Below are positions 48,404 to 57,322 of a stretch of 64,000 bases of DNA, piece by piece (within the stretch, counting starts at the first letter, position 1; the number at the start of each line of letters is the position of its first letter). The stretch comes from Pseudolysinimonas kribbensis. GTDB taxonomy: Bacteria; Actinomycetota; Actinomycetes; Actinomycetales; Microbacteriaceae. The DNA is taken from NCBI RefSeq assembly GCF_030161895.1, contig NZ_BSVB01000001.1, positions 124,001 to 188,000 of the forward strand. Direction: 5' to 3'. Both the position numbers and the translations under genes were made by a program. The notes under the pieces are model-generated. The model was given only the letters and a program-made list of their open reading frames with translations, made no database searches and had not been told where the DNA came from.

Positions 48404-49663
48404 ATGGACGCGAACCGATCGCGCTCCGTTCGCGACGCCGAGCGCGCCGAGGCGGTCCGCCGCATCCGGCACGGCGTGAACCTCAGCCTGCCCGTCGTCC
48501 TCGCGGGCGCCATGACGGTCACGATGAATCTCACCGGCGCCGTCCCGGCAGCCGACGCGGCACCTCGCAAGCCCGCCGAGCGCCCGCGCGCATTCGTGCG
48601 TTCCGAGGTGCAGAAGCCCCCGGCGCCCGCCGCCGCCCCGGTGATCGCGCCCGCCGCGGTGGCCCCCTCGAGCTACACGGTGACGCGTGGCGACACGGTC
48701 TCCGGCATCGCCGAGCGATTCGGACTGCGGACGGCCGACGTGCTGGCCCGCAACGGGCTCGGGTGGTCCTCGCTCATCTTCCCCGGACAGGTCCTCCACC
48801 TCGGCGGGACGGCGCCCGTCGCTGCGGTGCCCGCCGCCCCCGTCTCGGCCGCGACCACCTACACGATCGTGCGCGGCGACACCGTCTCGGGCATCGCGGG
48901 ACGGTTCGGTGCGAGCGTCCAGAGCATCCTCGACGCCAACGGCCTGGTCCGCACGAGCATCATCTACCCGGGCCAGAAGCTGCGGATCCCGGAGTCGGCG
49001 GCCCCGGCGGCGCACATCGAGACGGTCGCCTCGGTGACGCCCGTCGTGCCGGTCACCCCCGTCGCGGCTGTCACGCCGGCCGGCACGCGGTACACGGTGC
49101 GCAGCGGCGATTCCGTCTGGAGCATCGCCCAGCGGTTCGGGGTGAGCACCGCCGCCGTGCTGCAGGCCAACGGTCTGACCGCGTCGAGCGTCATCCACGC
49201 CGGGCGCACGCTCGTCATCCCCGGCGGGGCGGTCGCGGGCAGCGGGGCCACGACGGCCCTCAGCGACGAGATGGCCGCGAACGCACGCATCGTGATCCAG
49301 GTCGGTCGCCGGCTCGGCGTGCCGCAGCAGGGCATCGTCATCGCGCTCGCCACCGCGATGCAGGAGTCGGGGCTGCGCAACCTCTCCTACGGTGATCGCG
49401 ACTCGGTCGGCGTGTTCCAGCAGCGACCGAGCACGGGCTGGGGCACCCGCGCACAGCTCATGGACGTGACCTACGCCGCGCGGCTGTTCTACGGCGGCCC
49501 CGGCAATCCGAACGCGGGACGAACGCGCGGCCTCCTCGACATCCCCGGATGGCAGTTCCTGACGCTCACTCAGGCGGCGCAGAAGGTGCAGATCTCGGCC
49601 TACCCCGACGCGTACGCCAAGTGGGAGTCGAGCGCGCGGTCCTGGCTGGCCGCTCTGGGATAG
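48404..49663 (+). CDS. secreted three-LysM protein with transglycosylase-like domain
   Basis: Probable cell-wall hydrolase. The 419-residue product starts with a basic stretch and a hydrophobic signal (VNLSLPVVLAGAMTVTMNLT), so it should be exported. Three LysM domains for peptidoglycan binding each begin with YTV/YTI-R-GD (about 87, 146, 228). The C-terminal 130 residues show ATAMQESGLRNLSYGD and VGVFQQRPSTGWG, as in lysozyme-like actinobacterial hydrolases, with a candidate catalytic Glu in MQESG. ATG 48404 is chosen for its signal peptide spacing; an in-frame ATG at 48305 would add 33 residues. The 184-base upstream gap has no recognised riboswitch. Confidence 0.82.
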   Translation: MDANRSRSVRDAERAEAVRRIRHGVNLSLPVVLAGAMTVTMNLTGAVPAADAAPRKPAERPRAFVRSEVQKPPAPAAAPVIAPAAVAPSSYTVTRGDTVSGIAERFGLRTADVLARNGLGWSSLIFPGQVLHLGGTAPVAAVPAAPVSAATTYTIVRGDTVSGIAGRFGASVQSILDANGLVRTSIIYPGQKLRIPESAAPAAHIETVASVTPVVPVTPVAAVTPAGTRYTVRSGDSVWSIAQRFGVSTAAVLQANGLTASSVIHAGRTLVIPGGAVAGSGATTALSDEMAANARIVIQVGRRLGVPQQGIVIALATAMQESGLRNLSYGDRDSVGVFQQRPSTGWGTRAQLMDVTYAARLFYGGPGNPNAGRTRGLLDIPGWQFLTLTQAAQKVQISAYPDAYAKWESSARSWLAALG

Positions 49664-49715
49664 CGCAATCGCGCTGCGACCGGGTGTTGCGACCTTCCAT
49701 TCAGGGGCCCTTCCC

Positions 49716-49721
49716 TACACT
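49716..49721 (+). promoter_or_regulatory. leaderless -10 element of the kinase gene
   Basis: TACACT ends 6 bases before the GTG start of the kinase gene. No ribosome binding site is present in the intervening TCTGAC, so the transcript probably begins at or next to the start codon. Confidence 0.6.
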
Positions 49722-49727
49722 TCTGAC

Positions 49728-51670
49728 GTGAGCGTCAACACGTCGGACCCGGTCATCGGCCGGCTCATCGACGGCAGATACCAGGTGCGCTCACGCATCG
49801 CACGCGGGGGCATGGCGACCGTCTACCTCGCGACCGACCTGCGCCTCGAGCGCCGCGTCGCCGTCAAGGTCATGCACGGGCACCTGGCCGACGACAGCCA
49901 GTTCACGCAGCGATTCATCCAGGAGGCCCGGTCGGCCGCCCGGCTGGCGCATCCGAACGTCGTCAACGTCTTCGACCAGGGCCAGGACGACGAGAGCGCC
50001 TACCTCGTCATGGAGTACCTGCCGGGGATCACGCTGCGCGATCTGCTGCGCGAGTACGGCTCGCTCACGCCGCAGCAGACCATCGACATCGCCGAGGCCG
50101 TGCTCTCGGGTCTCGCCGCCGCGCACAAGGCGGGGATCGTGCACCGCGATCTCAAGCCGGAGAACGTGCTGCTGGCGGATGACGGACGCATCAAGATCGG
50201 CGACTTCGGTCTCGCGCGCGCCGCGTCCGCGAACACGGCGACGGGCGCTGCGCTGCTCGGCACGATCGCCTACCTCTCCCCGAGCTCGTCACCCGCGGCG
50301 TCGCCGACACCCGCAGCGACATCTACGCCGTCGGGATCATGATGTACGAGATGCTCACCGGCGAGCAGCCCTTCACGGGCGAGCAGCCGATGCAGATCGC
50401 CTACCAGCACGCGAACGAGTCGGTGCCGGCGCCCTCGAGCCGCAACCCCAAGGTGCCGCGGCCGCTCGACGAGCTCGTGCTGTGGGCGACCGAGCGCGAC
50501 CCCGACCGACGTCCGCGCGACGCCCGCGAGATGCTCGAGCAGCTCAAGGAGGTCGCCGCCGAGATCGACGGCACGGGGCCGACCCCGACGCTCGCGCAGC
50601 GCACCATGGTGCTGCCGACGCCCGCCGTGACCGCCCCCACGACGGTGGTCGCCCCGCGCGCGATGGCCGACTCCGAGACGCAGGTGATCGCGCCGCACGG
50701 GCGGATGGCGGCATCCCCGCCTCCGGCCCGCGGGAACGCCCCGGGACCGCGGCGCAGCCGACGCTGGATCGCGGTCGTGGTCGTCCTGCTCCTGGTGCTC
50801 GCCGGCGGCGGCGCCGGATGGTGGTTCCTGCTCGGACCGGGCGCCCACGTCACCATCCCGAGCTCGCTCGCGGGCACCACACCCGAGGCGGCGACGGCTC
50901 AGCTCACGCAGTTGGGCCTCGTGGTCGACACGCAGCAGGGTCAGGTGAACTCGACGACCATCCCGGCGGGCCGGGTCGCCGACACCAAGCCGGGTCTCGG
51001 CGCGGCCGTGGTCAAGGGCTCGACCGTGCGGCTGCTGATCTCGCAGGGCCCGAAGCTCATCGACTTCACGATCAAGGCCGGCACACCCGTGGCCGAGGCG
51101 CGCGCCCTCATCAAGAAGAACTGGACGCTCGCCGGAACGCCCAAGAAGCAGTTCAGCGACTCGATCGCGAAGGACACCGTCATCGACGCCCTCGGCGCGG
51201 ACGGCAAGACCCTGCTCGGACAGGCCAGCTACGGCGAGGGTCTGCCGGTGTCGCTCATCGTGTCGGCCGGCAAGCTGCCCGACGTCGTGGGACAGCCGTA
51301 CGACGCTGCGGCCCGCGCGCTCGACGCCGTCGGGGTGACGGCCGAGCAGGGTCAGCAGCAGAACAGCCACACCGTGCCGCAGGGCAGCGTCATCGCGATC
51401 GCCACCAGCGGACCGATCAGTCCCGGCGGCACCGTGACGCTCACGATCTCGAAGGGCCCGGAGGCGGTCACCGTGCCGGATGTCGTCGGCAAGACCTGGG
51501 CGACGGCCAAGCAGCAGCTGCTCGACGCCGGGTTCCAGCTCGACTACACACCGAAGGCTCCCTCGGACGCGTTCCCCACCGTGTTCGTGGTCACGAAGAC
51601 AAGTCCAGCCGGTGGGAGCACCGCGCTGTGGGGCTCCACCATCAAGGTCAACTTGAAGGCTGGCGGCTAG
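49728..51670 (+). CDS. Ser/Thr protein kinase with PASTA domains (apparent frameshift)
   Basis: Membrane receptor kinase. The kinase domain has Lys47 in VAVKVM, HRDLKPEN at 139-146 and DFGLAR at 159-164. One membrane helix (WIAVVVVLLLVLAGGGAGWW, near residue 345) is followed by PASTA repeats, at least three with clear P-x-V-x-G sequence, that sense muropeptides or lipid II. The frame breaks at CCCC 50278-50281 in the activation segment (AYLSP to ELVTRG); one restored base gives 647 residues. It occupies the place of pknL in Mycobacterium but, unlike mycobacterial PknL, carries PASTA domains as PknB does. The stop overlaps aroG tail to tail. Confidence 0.92.
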
Positions 51671-53040
51671 CGGGCGGCGCTGAGCTCCTCGGCCACGAGG
51701 AACGCGAGCTCCAGCGACTGGTAGTGGTTGAGCCGTGGGTCGCACAGCGACTCGTACTTCGTCGCGAGGATCGCCTCGTCGATGTGCTCCGACCCGCCGA
51801 GGCACTCGGTGACGTCGTCGCCGGTGAGCTCGATGTGGATGCCGCCCGGGTGCGTCCCCGCGGCCCGGTGCGCCTCGAAGAAACCCTTCACCTCGTCGAC
51901 GATGTCGTCGAAGCGGCGGGTCTTGTAGCCGGTCGGGGTCGTGAAACCGTTGCCGTGCATGGGGTCGCTGACCCACAGCGGCTGCGCGTCCATCCGGGTG
52001 ATCGCCTCCAGCAGGGGCGGAAGGGCGTCGCGCACCTTGTCCGCACCCATCCGCGTGATGAAGGTGAGCCGACCCGGCTCGCGCTCGGGGTCGAGCTTGT
52101 CGATGAGCCGCTCCATGACATCCGGGGTCGTGCTCGGACCGAGCTTGACGCCGATCGGGTTGCGGATGCGGCTGAAGTAGTCGACGTGCGCCCCATCGAG
52201 GTCGCGGGTGCGCTCCCCGATCCAGAGGAAGTGCGCGCTCGTGTTGACGGGCGTGCCGTTGCGCGAGTCGATGCGCGTCATCGGCCGCTCGTAGTCCATG
52301 AGCAGGCCCTCGTGGCTGGTGTAGAACTCGACGCGCTTGAGCTCGTCGAAGTCGGCCCCGGCCGCCTCCATGAACTTGATGGCGCGGTCGATCTCGTTGG
52401 CCAGACCCTCGTAGCGGTGGTTCGCCGGGTTCGACGCGAAGCCGCGATTCCAGCTGTGCACCTCGCGCAGGTCGGCGAATCCGCCCTGCGTGAACGCCCG
52501 GATGAGATTCAGCGTGGATGCGGCCGTGTGGTACCCCTGCACCAGTCGGCGGGGATCGGCGCGACGCGATTCCGGCGTGAAGTCGTAGCCGTTGACGATG
52601 TCGCCCCGGTACGCCGGCAGCGTCACGGCGCCGCGGGTCTCGTCGTCGTTGGAGCGCGGCTTCGCGAACTGCCCCGCCATCCGGCCCATCTTGACGACGG
52701 GCATCGAAGCGCCGTAGGTGAGGACCACCGCCATCTGCAGCAGCGTGCGCACGCGCGCGCGGATGCGATCCGCGGTCGCGCCGGCGAACGTCTCGGCGCA
52801 GTCGCCGCCCTGCAGCAGGAACGACTCGCCGCGCGCGGCACGCGCCAAGCGCTCGCGCAGCATGTCGACCTCACCCGCGAAGACCAGGGGCGGGTAGCTG
52901 GCGATCTCAGCGGATGCCGCGGCGGCCTCCGCCAGATCCGGCCACGCCGGCTGCTGCTTGATGGGCAGATCGCGCCAATAGTCGAGCCCGGCGATCACGC
53001 TCGGATCTGCGGGGACGACGGTCTCGGTCGGGTCTGCCAC
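51667..53040 (-). CDS. aroG: class II DAHP synthase
   Basis: Condenses phosphoenolpyruvate and erythrose 4-phosphate, the first step toward aromatic amino acids. The 457-residue product is of the plant-like class II: QGGDCAETF with the metal-binding cysteine, KMGRMAGQFAKPRS, PTTDVMERL-like sequence near 330, DPMHGN and GIHIELTGDDVTECLGG. GTG 53040 start. Upstream a palindrome overlaps the -10. In mycobacteria aroG lies beside pknL as well. Confidence 0.95.
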   Translation of the reverse strand: MADPTETVVPADPSVIAGLDYWRDLPIKQQPAWPDLAEAAAASAEIASYPPLVFAGEVDMLRERLARAARGESFLLQGGDCAETFAGATADRIRARVRTLLQMAVVLTYGASMPVVKMGRMAGQFAKPRSNDDETRGAVTLPAYRGDIVNGYDFTPESRRADPRRLVQGYHTAASTLNLIRAFTQGGFADLREVHSWNRGFASNPANHRYEGLANEIDRAIKFMEAAGADFDELKRVEFYTSHEGLLMDYERPMTRIDSRNGTPVNTSAHFLWIGERTRDLDGAHVDYFSRIRNPIGVKLGPSTTPDVMERLIDKLDPEREPGRLTFITRMGADKVRDALPPLLEAITRMDAQPLWVSDPMHGNGFTTPTGYKTRRFDDIVDEVKGFFEAHRAAGTHPGGIHIELTGDDVTECLGGSEHIDEAILATKYESLCDPRLNHYQSLELAFLVAEELSAAR

Positions 53041-53055
53041 GGGAGGAGTCCTTGT

Positions 53056-53078
53056 GCTGGAAGGGACTTTCCAGCGTA
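53056..53078 (-). promoter_or_regulatory. aroG promoter with overlapping palindrome
   Basis: GCTGGAA (53056-53062) and TTCCAGC (53069-53075) form a perfect 7-base inverted repeat with a 6-base spacer. On the minus strand the candidate -10 TACGCT (53078-53073) overlaps its right arm. This could be an operator for an aromatic or Trp-responsive repressor or a hairpin at the 5' end of the RNA; which one cannot be decided. Confidence 0.5.
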
Positions 53079-53085
53079 TCGGGCA

Positions 53086-53802
53086 TCAGGGCGTGGCGCC
53101 GACGCTCTGAGCCCCCGGCCGTGCGCGCACCGACGACGCATAGACGTCGACGTACTCCTGGCCGCTCAGGCGCGAGATCTCGTACATGATCTCGTCGGTG
53201 ATCGAGCGCAGCACGAACCGGTCGCCCTCCAGACCCGAGAACCGGCTGAAGTCCAGCGGCTCGCCGAACACCACGCCGACGCGGCGCACCTTCGGGATGC
53301 GGGTGCCGAGCGGTTGGATCTTCTGGGTGTCGACCATCGCGACCGGGATCACCCGGGCGCCGGATTCGAGCACGATGCGCGCGACCCCGGTGCGCCCGCG
53401 ATACAGCCGCCCGTCCGGGCTGCGGGTGCCCTCCGGGTAGATGCCGAGTTGACGGCCCTCGGCCAGGACGCCGAGCCCCGAGTTGAGCGAGGCCTCCGAC
53501 GCCTTGCCGCCCGACCGGTCGATCGGCACCTGCCCGAGACCGAAGAACAGCTCCTTCTGCAGCCAGCCGAAGGGACCCGGCTTGGTGAAGTAGTCGCTCT
53601 TGGCCAGGAACGTCACGTGGCGGTCCAGCACGACCGGCAGGAAGACGGAGTCGACGAACGACAGGTGGTTGCTCGCGAAGATGACCGGCCCCGACTCGGG
53701 TACGTTCTCGAAACCCCGCGTCCACGGGCGGAACACCGACGTGAGGAACGGCGCGACGACGACCTTCAGGATCCAGTACAACCACGGCCGCGAGCGTCGC
53801 AC
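53086..53802 (-). CDS. plsC: 1-acyl-sn-glycerol-3-phosphate acyltransferase
   Basis: Makes phosphatidic acid at the membrane. The 238-residue product shows the HX4D motif in SNHLSFVDSVF and the acceptor motif YPEGTRSPDGRLYRGRTG. An N-terminal hydrophobic stretch anchors it. GTG 53802 lies 6 bases after TAGGCT (53814-53809 on the minus strand), a leaderless start. The -10 element abuts the tandem repeat at 53815. Confidence 0.93.
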   Translation of the reverse strand: MRRSRPWLYWILKVVVAPFLTSVFRPWTRGFENVPESGPVIFASNHLSFVDSVFLPVVLDRHVTFLAKSDYFTKPGPFGWLQKELFFGLGQVPIDRSGGKASEASLNSGLGVLAEGRQLGIYPEGTRSPDGRLYRGRTGVARIVLESGARVIPVAMVDTQKIQPLGTRIPKVRRVGVVFGEPLDFSRFSGLEGDRFVLRSITDEIMYEISRLSGQEYVDVYASSVRARPGAQSVGATP

Positions 53803-53814
53803 TCCGTCAGCCTA

Positions 53815-53954
53815 GGGCGCCGCCGCTCCTGCGGCGCCCCCGCTCCGGCGCCGTCCACGCCGCCGCCTCCGCTGGGTCAGCCCACGGCGCCGCCGCTCCT
53901 GCGGCGCCCCCGCTCCGGCGCCGTCCACGCCGCCGCCTCCACTGGGTCAGCCCA
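53815..53954. repeat. two tandem copies of a 70-bp unit with internal hairpin
   Basis: Two copies of a 70-bp unit (53815-53884 and 53885-53954) are almost identical. Each contains a hairpin with 8-bp arms GGCGCCGC / GCGGCGCC and a 7-base loop (53816-53838; 53886-53908). The second unit includes the last bases and the stop codon of the glucokinase gene, and its copy carries the same GCTGGGTCAGCCCACGG-type sequence, so the end of that gene was duplicated. The hairpins probably terminate glucokinase transcription in front of plsC. Confidence 0.8.
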
Positions 53955-54896
53955 CGGCGAAGCGCGCGCGGGCGAGGTCCGCCGCGCCGACGACGCCCGC
54001 GTCGTTGACGAGCTCGGCGATGCGGAAATCCGGCTCCGGATGGAACCCTCGGGCGGGGACGTGCGCGTGGAACGCCTCGCGGATCGGCTCGAGCAGCAGC
54101 TCGCCGGCCGCCGCGACACCACCGCCGAAGGCGAACACCCGCGGGTCGAGCACGGCACCGAGAGACGCGCACGCCCGACCGAGCCAGCCGCCGAGCTGCC
54201 CGAGGGCGGCGAGGGCGCCCGGGTCGCCCTCGGCGATGAGGCGCCCGACGTTGGTGGCATCGAGCGCGCCGTCGGCCCGGCGCGCGGCCGCGAGCTGCAG
54301 TCCGACGCCGCCGGCATCCGCGATCTCGCCGGCGAAGCGCAACAGCGCCCGTCCCGAGCCGTACTGCTCGATGCAGCCGTGCTGTCCGCACCCGCACGCG
54401 AGCCCGTCGGGCACCAGGCTGGCGTGGCCGATCTCGCCGGCGACGCCGAAACCGCCGCGGAGCAGCCGCCCGTCCGCGACGATCGCACCGCCGACCCCGG
54501 TGCCGATCGTGAGGAGCACCATGTCGCTCACGCCGCGGCCGACGCCGAAGCGGAACTCCGCCCATCCGGCCGCGTTGGCGTCGTTGTCGATCACGATCGA
54601 CGCGCCGGGCAGGCCCTCGGCCAGCAGCGCGCGCAGCGGCACGTCGCGGAAGCTGATGTTGGGGGCGTAATAGACCCGCTCGCGCTGAGCGTCGAGGAAC
54701 CCCGGCACCACGACACCCACCGGCGGGATGCCGCCCTCCCCGCCAGCGATCGCACGATCTCGACCGCGTGGGCCACGATCGCATCGGGGTCGGCGGCGGG
54801 CGTCGGGCGACGCTCGGACCGCAGCACGCGCCCGTCGTCGTCGACCAGCGCGCCCGCGATCTTGGTGCCGCCGATGTCGATCCCGATCGCCTGCAC
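53947..54896 (-). CDS. ROK family glucokinase (apparent frameshift)
   Basis: Sugar kinase, most likely glucokinase, using ATP in the cytosol. The 316-residue product starts with the phosphate loop IGIDIGGTKIAGALVD and shows NDANAAGWAEFRFG with the catalytic Asp, TIGTGVGGAIV, and the zinc motif CGCGQHGCIEQYGSG of the ROK family. The frame breaks at CCCC 54738-54741 before GGIPPVGVVVPG; one base restores it. GTG 54896 lies 8 bases after TAGACT (54910-54905). It diverges from the acyl-CoA ligase. Confidence 0.9.
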
Positions 54897-54964
54897 GACG
54901 ATCGAGTCTAGGGCGGCGCGGTTAGGCTGGAGCACGGACGTCACACGTCACCGAAGGAGATGCC

Positions 54965-56791
54965 GTGAACGAATACGTCACCCCTGCCGTCGTGCAGCCC
55001 GACCCGAACGCCAACATCACGGACCTGCTCCTGGAGCGGGTGAGGCAGACCCCGGAGCGGGCCATCTTCGCCCTGCCCACCGAGGACGGCTGGCGCGATG
55101 TGACGGCCGCCGAGTTCCACCGCCAGGTCGTCGCCCTCGCCAAGGGCCTGGTCGCCGCCGGGATCGAGCCCGGCGAGAAGATCGGCCTGATGTGCTCCAC
55201 GCGCTACGAGTGGTCGCTCATCGACTTCGCCGTCGCGTTCGCCGGCGCCATCATCGTGCCCGTGTACGAGACCTCCGCACCCCGCCAGGTGCGGTTCAAC
55301 CTCCAGGACTCGGGCGCCACCGCGATGATCGTGGAGACGGCCGACCACTTCACGCGCTTCGACGAGGTGCGTCCCGAGCTGCCCGCGGTCACGAAGGTGT
55401 GGCAGCTGCACCTCGGCGACCTGGACGAGCTCGCCGCGTCCGGCGGCGGCATCGCCGACGAGGAGCTCGAACGACGCCGGACGATCGCCAAGGGCGCCGA
55501 CGTGGCCACCATCATCTACACGTCCGGGTCGACCGGCACGCCCAAGGGCTGCGTCATCACCCACTCGAACTTCGTCGAGCTCAGCCGCAACGCGGCGGTG
55601 GCGATGAAGGAGGTCGTCGAGCCCGGCGCGTCGAGCCTGCTGTTCATCACGATGGCGCACGTGTTCGCCCGCTTCATCTCGATCCTCGGCGTGCACGCCG
55701 GGGTGCGGGTCGGGCACCAGGCCGACACGACGCAACTCCTGCCCGCGCTCGGCAGCTTCCAGCCGACGTTCCTGCTCGCGGTGCCGCGGGTGTTCGAGAA
55801 GGTCTTCAACTCGGCCGAGCAGAAGGCCGAGGGCGAGGGTCACGGCAAGATCTTCCGAGCCGCGGCGAGGACCGCGATCGCGCACTCGCAGGCGCTGGAT
55901 GCCGGCAAGGTCGGGCTCGGCCTGCGGCTGCGCTTCGCGCTCTACGAACGGCTCGTCTACGGCAAGCTCAAGGCCGCGCTCGGCGGCCGGGTGAAGTACG
56001 CGATCTCGGGTTCGGCGCCGCTCGGCCTGCGGCTCGGCCACTTCTTCCGGAGTCTCGACGTGCGCATCCTCGAGGGCTACGGCCTCACCGAGACCACCGC
56101 GCCCGCGACGGTGAACCTCGTCTCCAAGTTCAAGATCGGCACCGTCGGACCCGCCCTTCCGGGCGTCGGGCTCAAGATCGCCGACGACGGCGAGATTTTG
56201 GTGAAGGGCATCGACGTCTTCGCGGGGTACTGGAAGAACGAGGCCGCCACGGCGGACACGTTCGAGGGCGAGTGGTTCAAGACCGGCGACATCGGCAGCC
56301 TCGACGACGACGGATATCTGACGATCACCGGTCGCAAGAAGGAGATCATCGTGACGGCGGGCGGCAAGAACGTCTCGCCCGCCGCGCTCGAGGATCCGAT
56401 CCGCGCGAATCCGCTCGTCGGGCAGGTGGTCGTGGTGGGCGATCAGAAGCCGTTCATCTCGGCCCTCGTGACGCTTGATCCCGACATGCTGCCGGTCTGG
56501 CTCAACAACAGCCGCGAGGACGCGACGATGTCGCTCGACGAGGCGGCGCGCAATCCCAAGGTCATCGCCGAGGTGCAGAGGGCGGTCGATCTCGCCAACG
56601 CGCATGTGTCGCGCGCGGAGTCGATCCGCAAGTTCGTGATCCTGCCGACCGAGTTCACAGAGGACTCCGGCCACCTGACCCCGAAGCTCTCGATCAAGCG
56701 GGGGCCGATCCTCGCGGACTTCGCCGACATCATCGAGGGCATGTACGAGTCGCGGCCGGCGACCGAGACGGCGTCGATCCCGGCCGGCTGA
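54965..56791 (+). CDS. fadD: long-chain acyl-CoA ligase (FadD15-like)
   Basis: Activates fatty acids to acyl-CoA via acyl-AMP. The 608-residue product has the P-loop TSGSTGTPKGC near residue 190, GYGLTETTAPATVN near 365, the FKTGDIG motif and the C-terminal GRKKEIIVTAGGKN. GTG 54965 has GAAGGAG 5 bases upstream; TAGGCT (54923-54928) is the probable -10, giving a short leader. Gene order beside plsC matches the fadD15 region of Mycobacterium. Chain-length preference cannot be stated. Confidence 0.95.
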   Translation: MNEYVTPAVVQPDPNANITDLLLERVRQTPERAIFALPTEDGWRDVTAAEFHRQVVALAKGLVAAGIEPGEKIGLMCSTRYEWSLIDFAVAFAGAIIVPVYETSAPRQVRFNLQDSGATAMIVETADHFTRFDEVRPELPAVTKVWQLHLGDLDELAASGGGIADEELERRRTIAKGADVATIIYTSGSTGTPKGCVITHSNFVELSRNAAVAMKEVVEPGASSLLFITMAHVFARFISILGVHAGVRVGHQADTTQLLPALGSFQPTFLLAVPRVFEKVFNSAEQKAEGEGHGKIFRAAARTAIAHSQALDAGKVGLGLRLRFALYERLVYGKLKAALGGRVKYAISGSAPLGLRLGHFFRSLDVRILEGYGLTETTAPATVNLVSKFKIGTVGPALPGVGLKIADDGEILVKGIDVFAGYWKNEAATADTFEGEWFKTGDIGSLDDDGYLTITGRKKEIIVTAGGKNVSPAALEDPIRANPLVGQVVVVGDQKPFISALVTLDPDMLPVWLNNSREDATMSLDEAARNPKVIAEVQRAVDLANAHVSRAESIRKFVILPTEFTEDSGHLTPKLSIKRGPILADFADIIEGMYESRPATETASIPAG

Positions 56792-56803
56792 CCGGGCGGC
56801 GTC

Positions 56804-57322
56804 CTAGCTGGCGCTGGTGACACCGGCGCGGAACCAGTCCGCCTGGCGGATCGCGCGCATCGCCTCGCGCCTGGCCTCGGGTTCGAGACCCTCGATGTAG
56901 AGGTGCCCGTCGAGGTGGTCGCTCTCGTGCTGCAGCGCCTGGGCGAGCAGACCGTCGCCTTCGACCACGACCGTGCGGCCCGCGGCGTCGATCCCGGTGA
57001 CCCGTGCGTGCGGATGCCGCTGGCGCGGGAAGTAGAAACCGGGGACCGAGAGACAGCCCTCGTCGACCAGCTCCGGCTCGCCCCACGCCTCGAGCTGCGG
57101 GTTGAACACGTACCCGACATCGCCGTCGACGTTCCAGCTGAAGGCCCGCAGGCCGACGCCGATCTGGCAGCCGGCGACGCCCGCGCGGCCCGGCAGCAGC
57201 ACGGTGTCGACGAGGTCCTCGCCGAGGGCCGCGAGGCGGGAGTCCCCGGGGCGGATCACGACCGGGTCCGACACGGAACGCAGCACGGGGTCGCCGAACA
57301 GCCGGATCTGGCGCTCGGTCAC
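56804..57322 (-). CDS. def: peptide deformylase
   Basis: Removes the formyl group from new proteins. The 172-residue product shows the three motifs AGVAGCQIG (in place of the usual GxGLAAxQ), DEGCLSVPG and QHESDHLDG with metal ligands Cys and two His. The first motif has Gly-Cys in place of Ala-Ala, so this may be a divergent or secondary enzyme. GTG 57322 overlaps the stop of the MinD-like gene. Confidence 0.92.
   Translation of the reverse strand: MTERQIRLFGDPVLRSVSDPVVIRPGDSRLAALGEDLVDTVLLPGRAGVAGCQIGVGLRAFSWNVDGDVGYVFNPQLEAWGEPELVDEGCLSVPGFYFPRQRHPHARVTGIDAAGRTVVVEGDGLLAQALQHESDHLDGHLYIEGLEPEARREAMRAIRQADWFRAGVTSAS

Noticed and set aside
53815..53954. CRISPR array
   Set aside because: There are only two copies, directly adjacent, with no spacers and no cas genes.
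50179..56478. A 2.1-kilocodon open frame on the plus strand across kinase, aroG, plsC and glucokinase
   Set aside because: It reads antisense or out of frame through well-supported genes and only touches the acyl-CoA ligase in the wrong frame.
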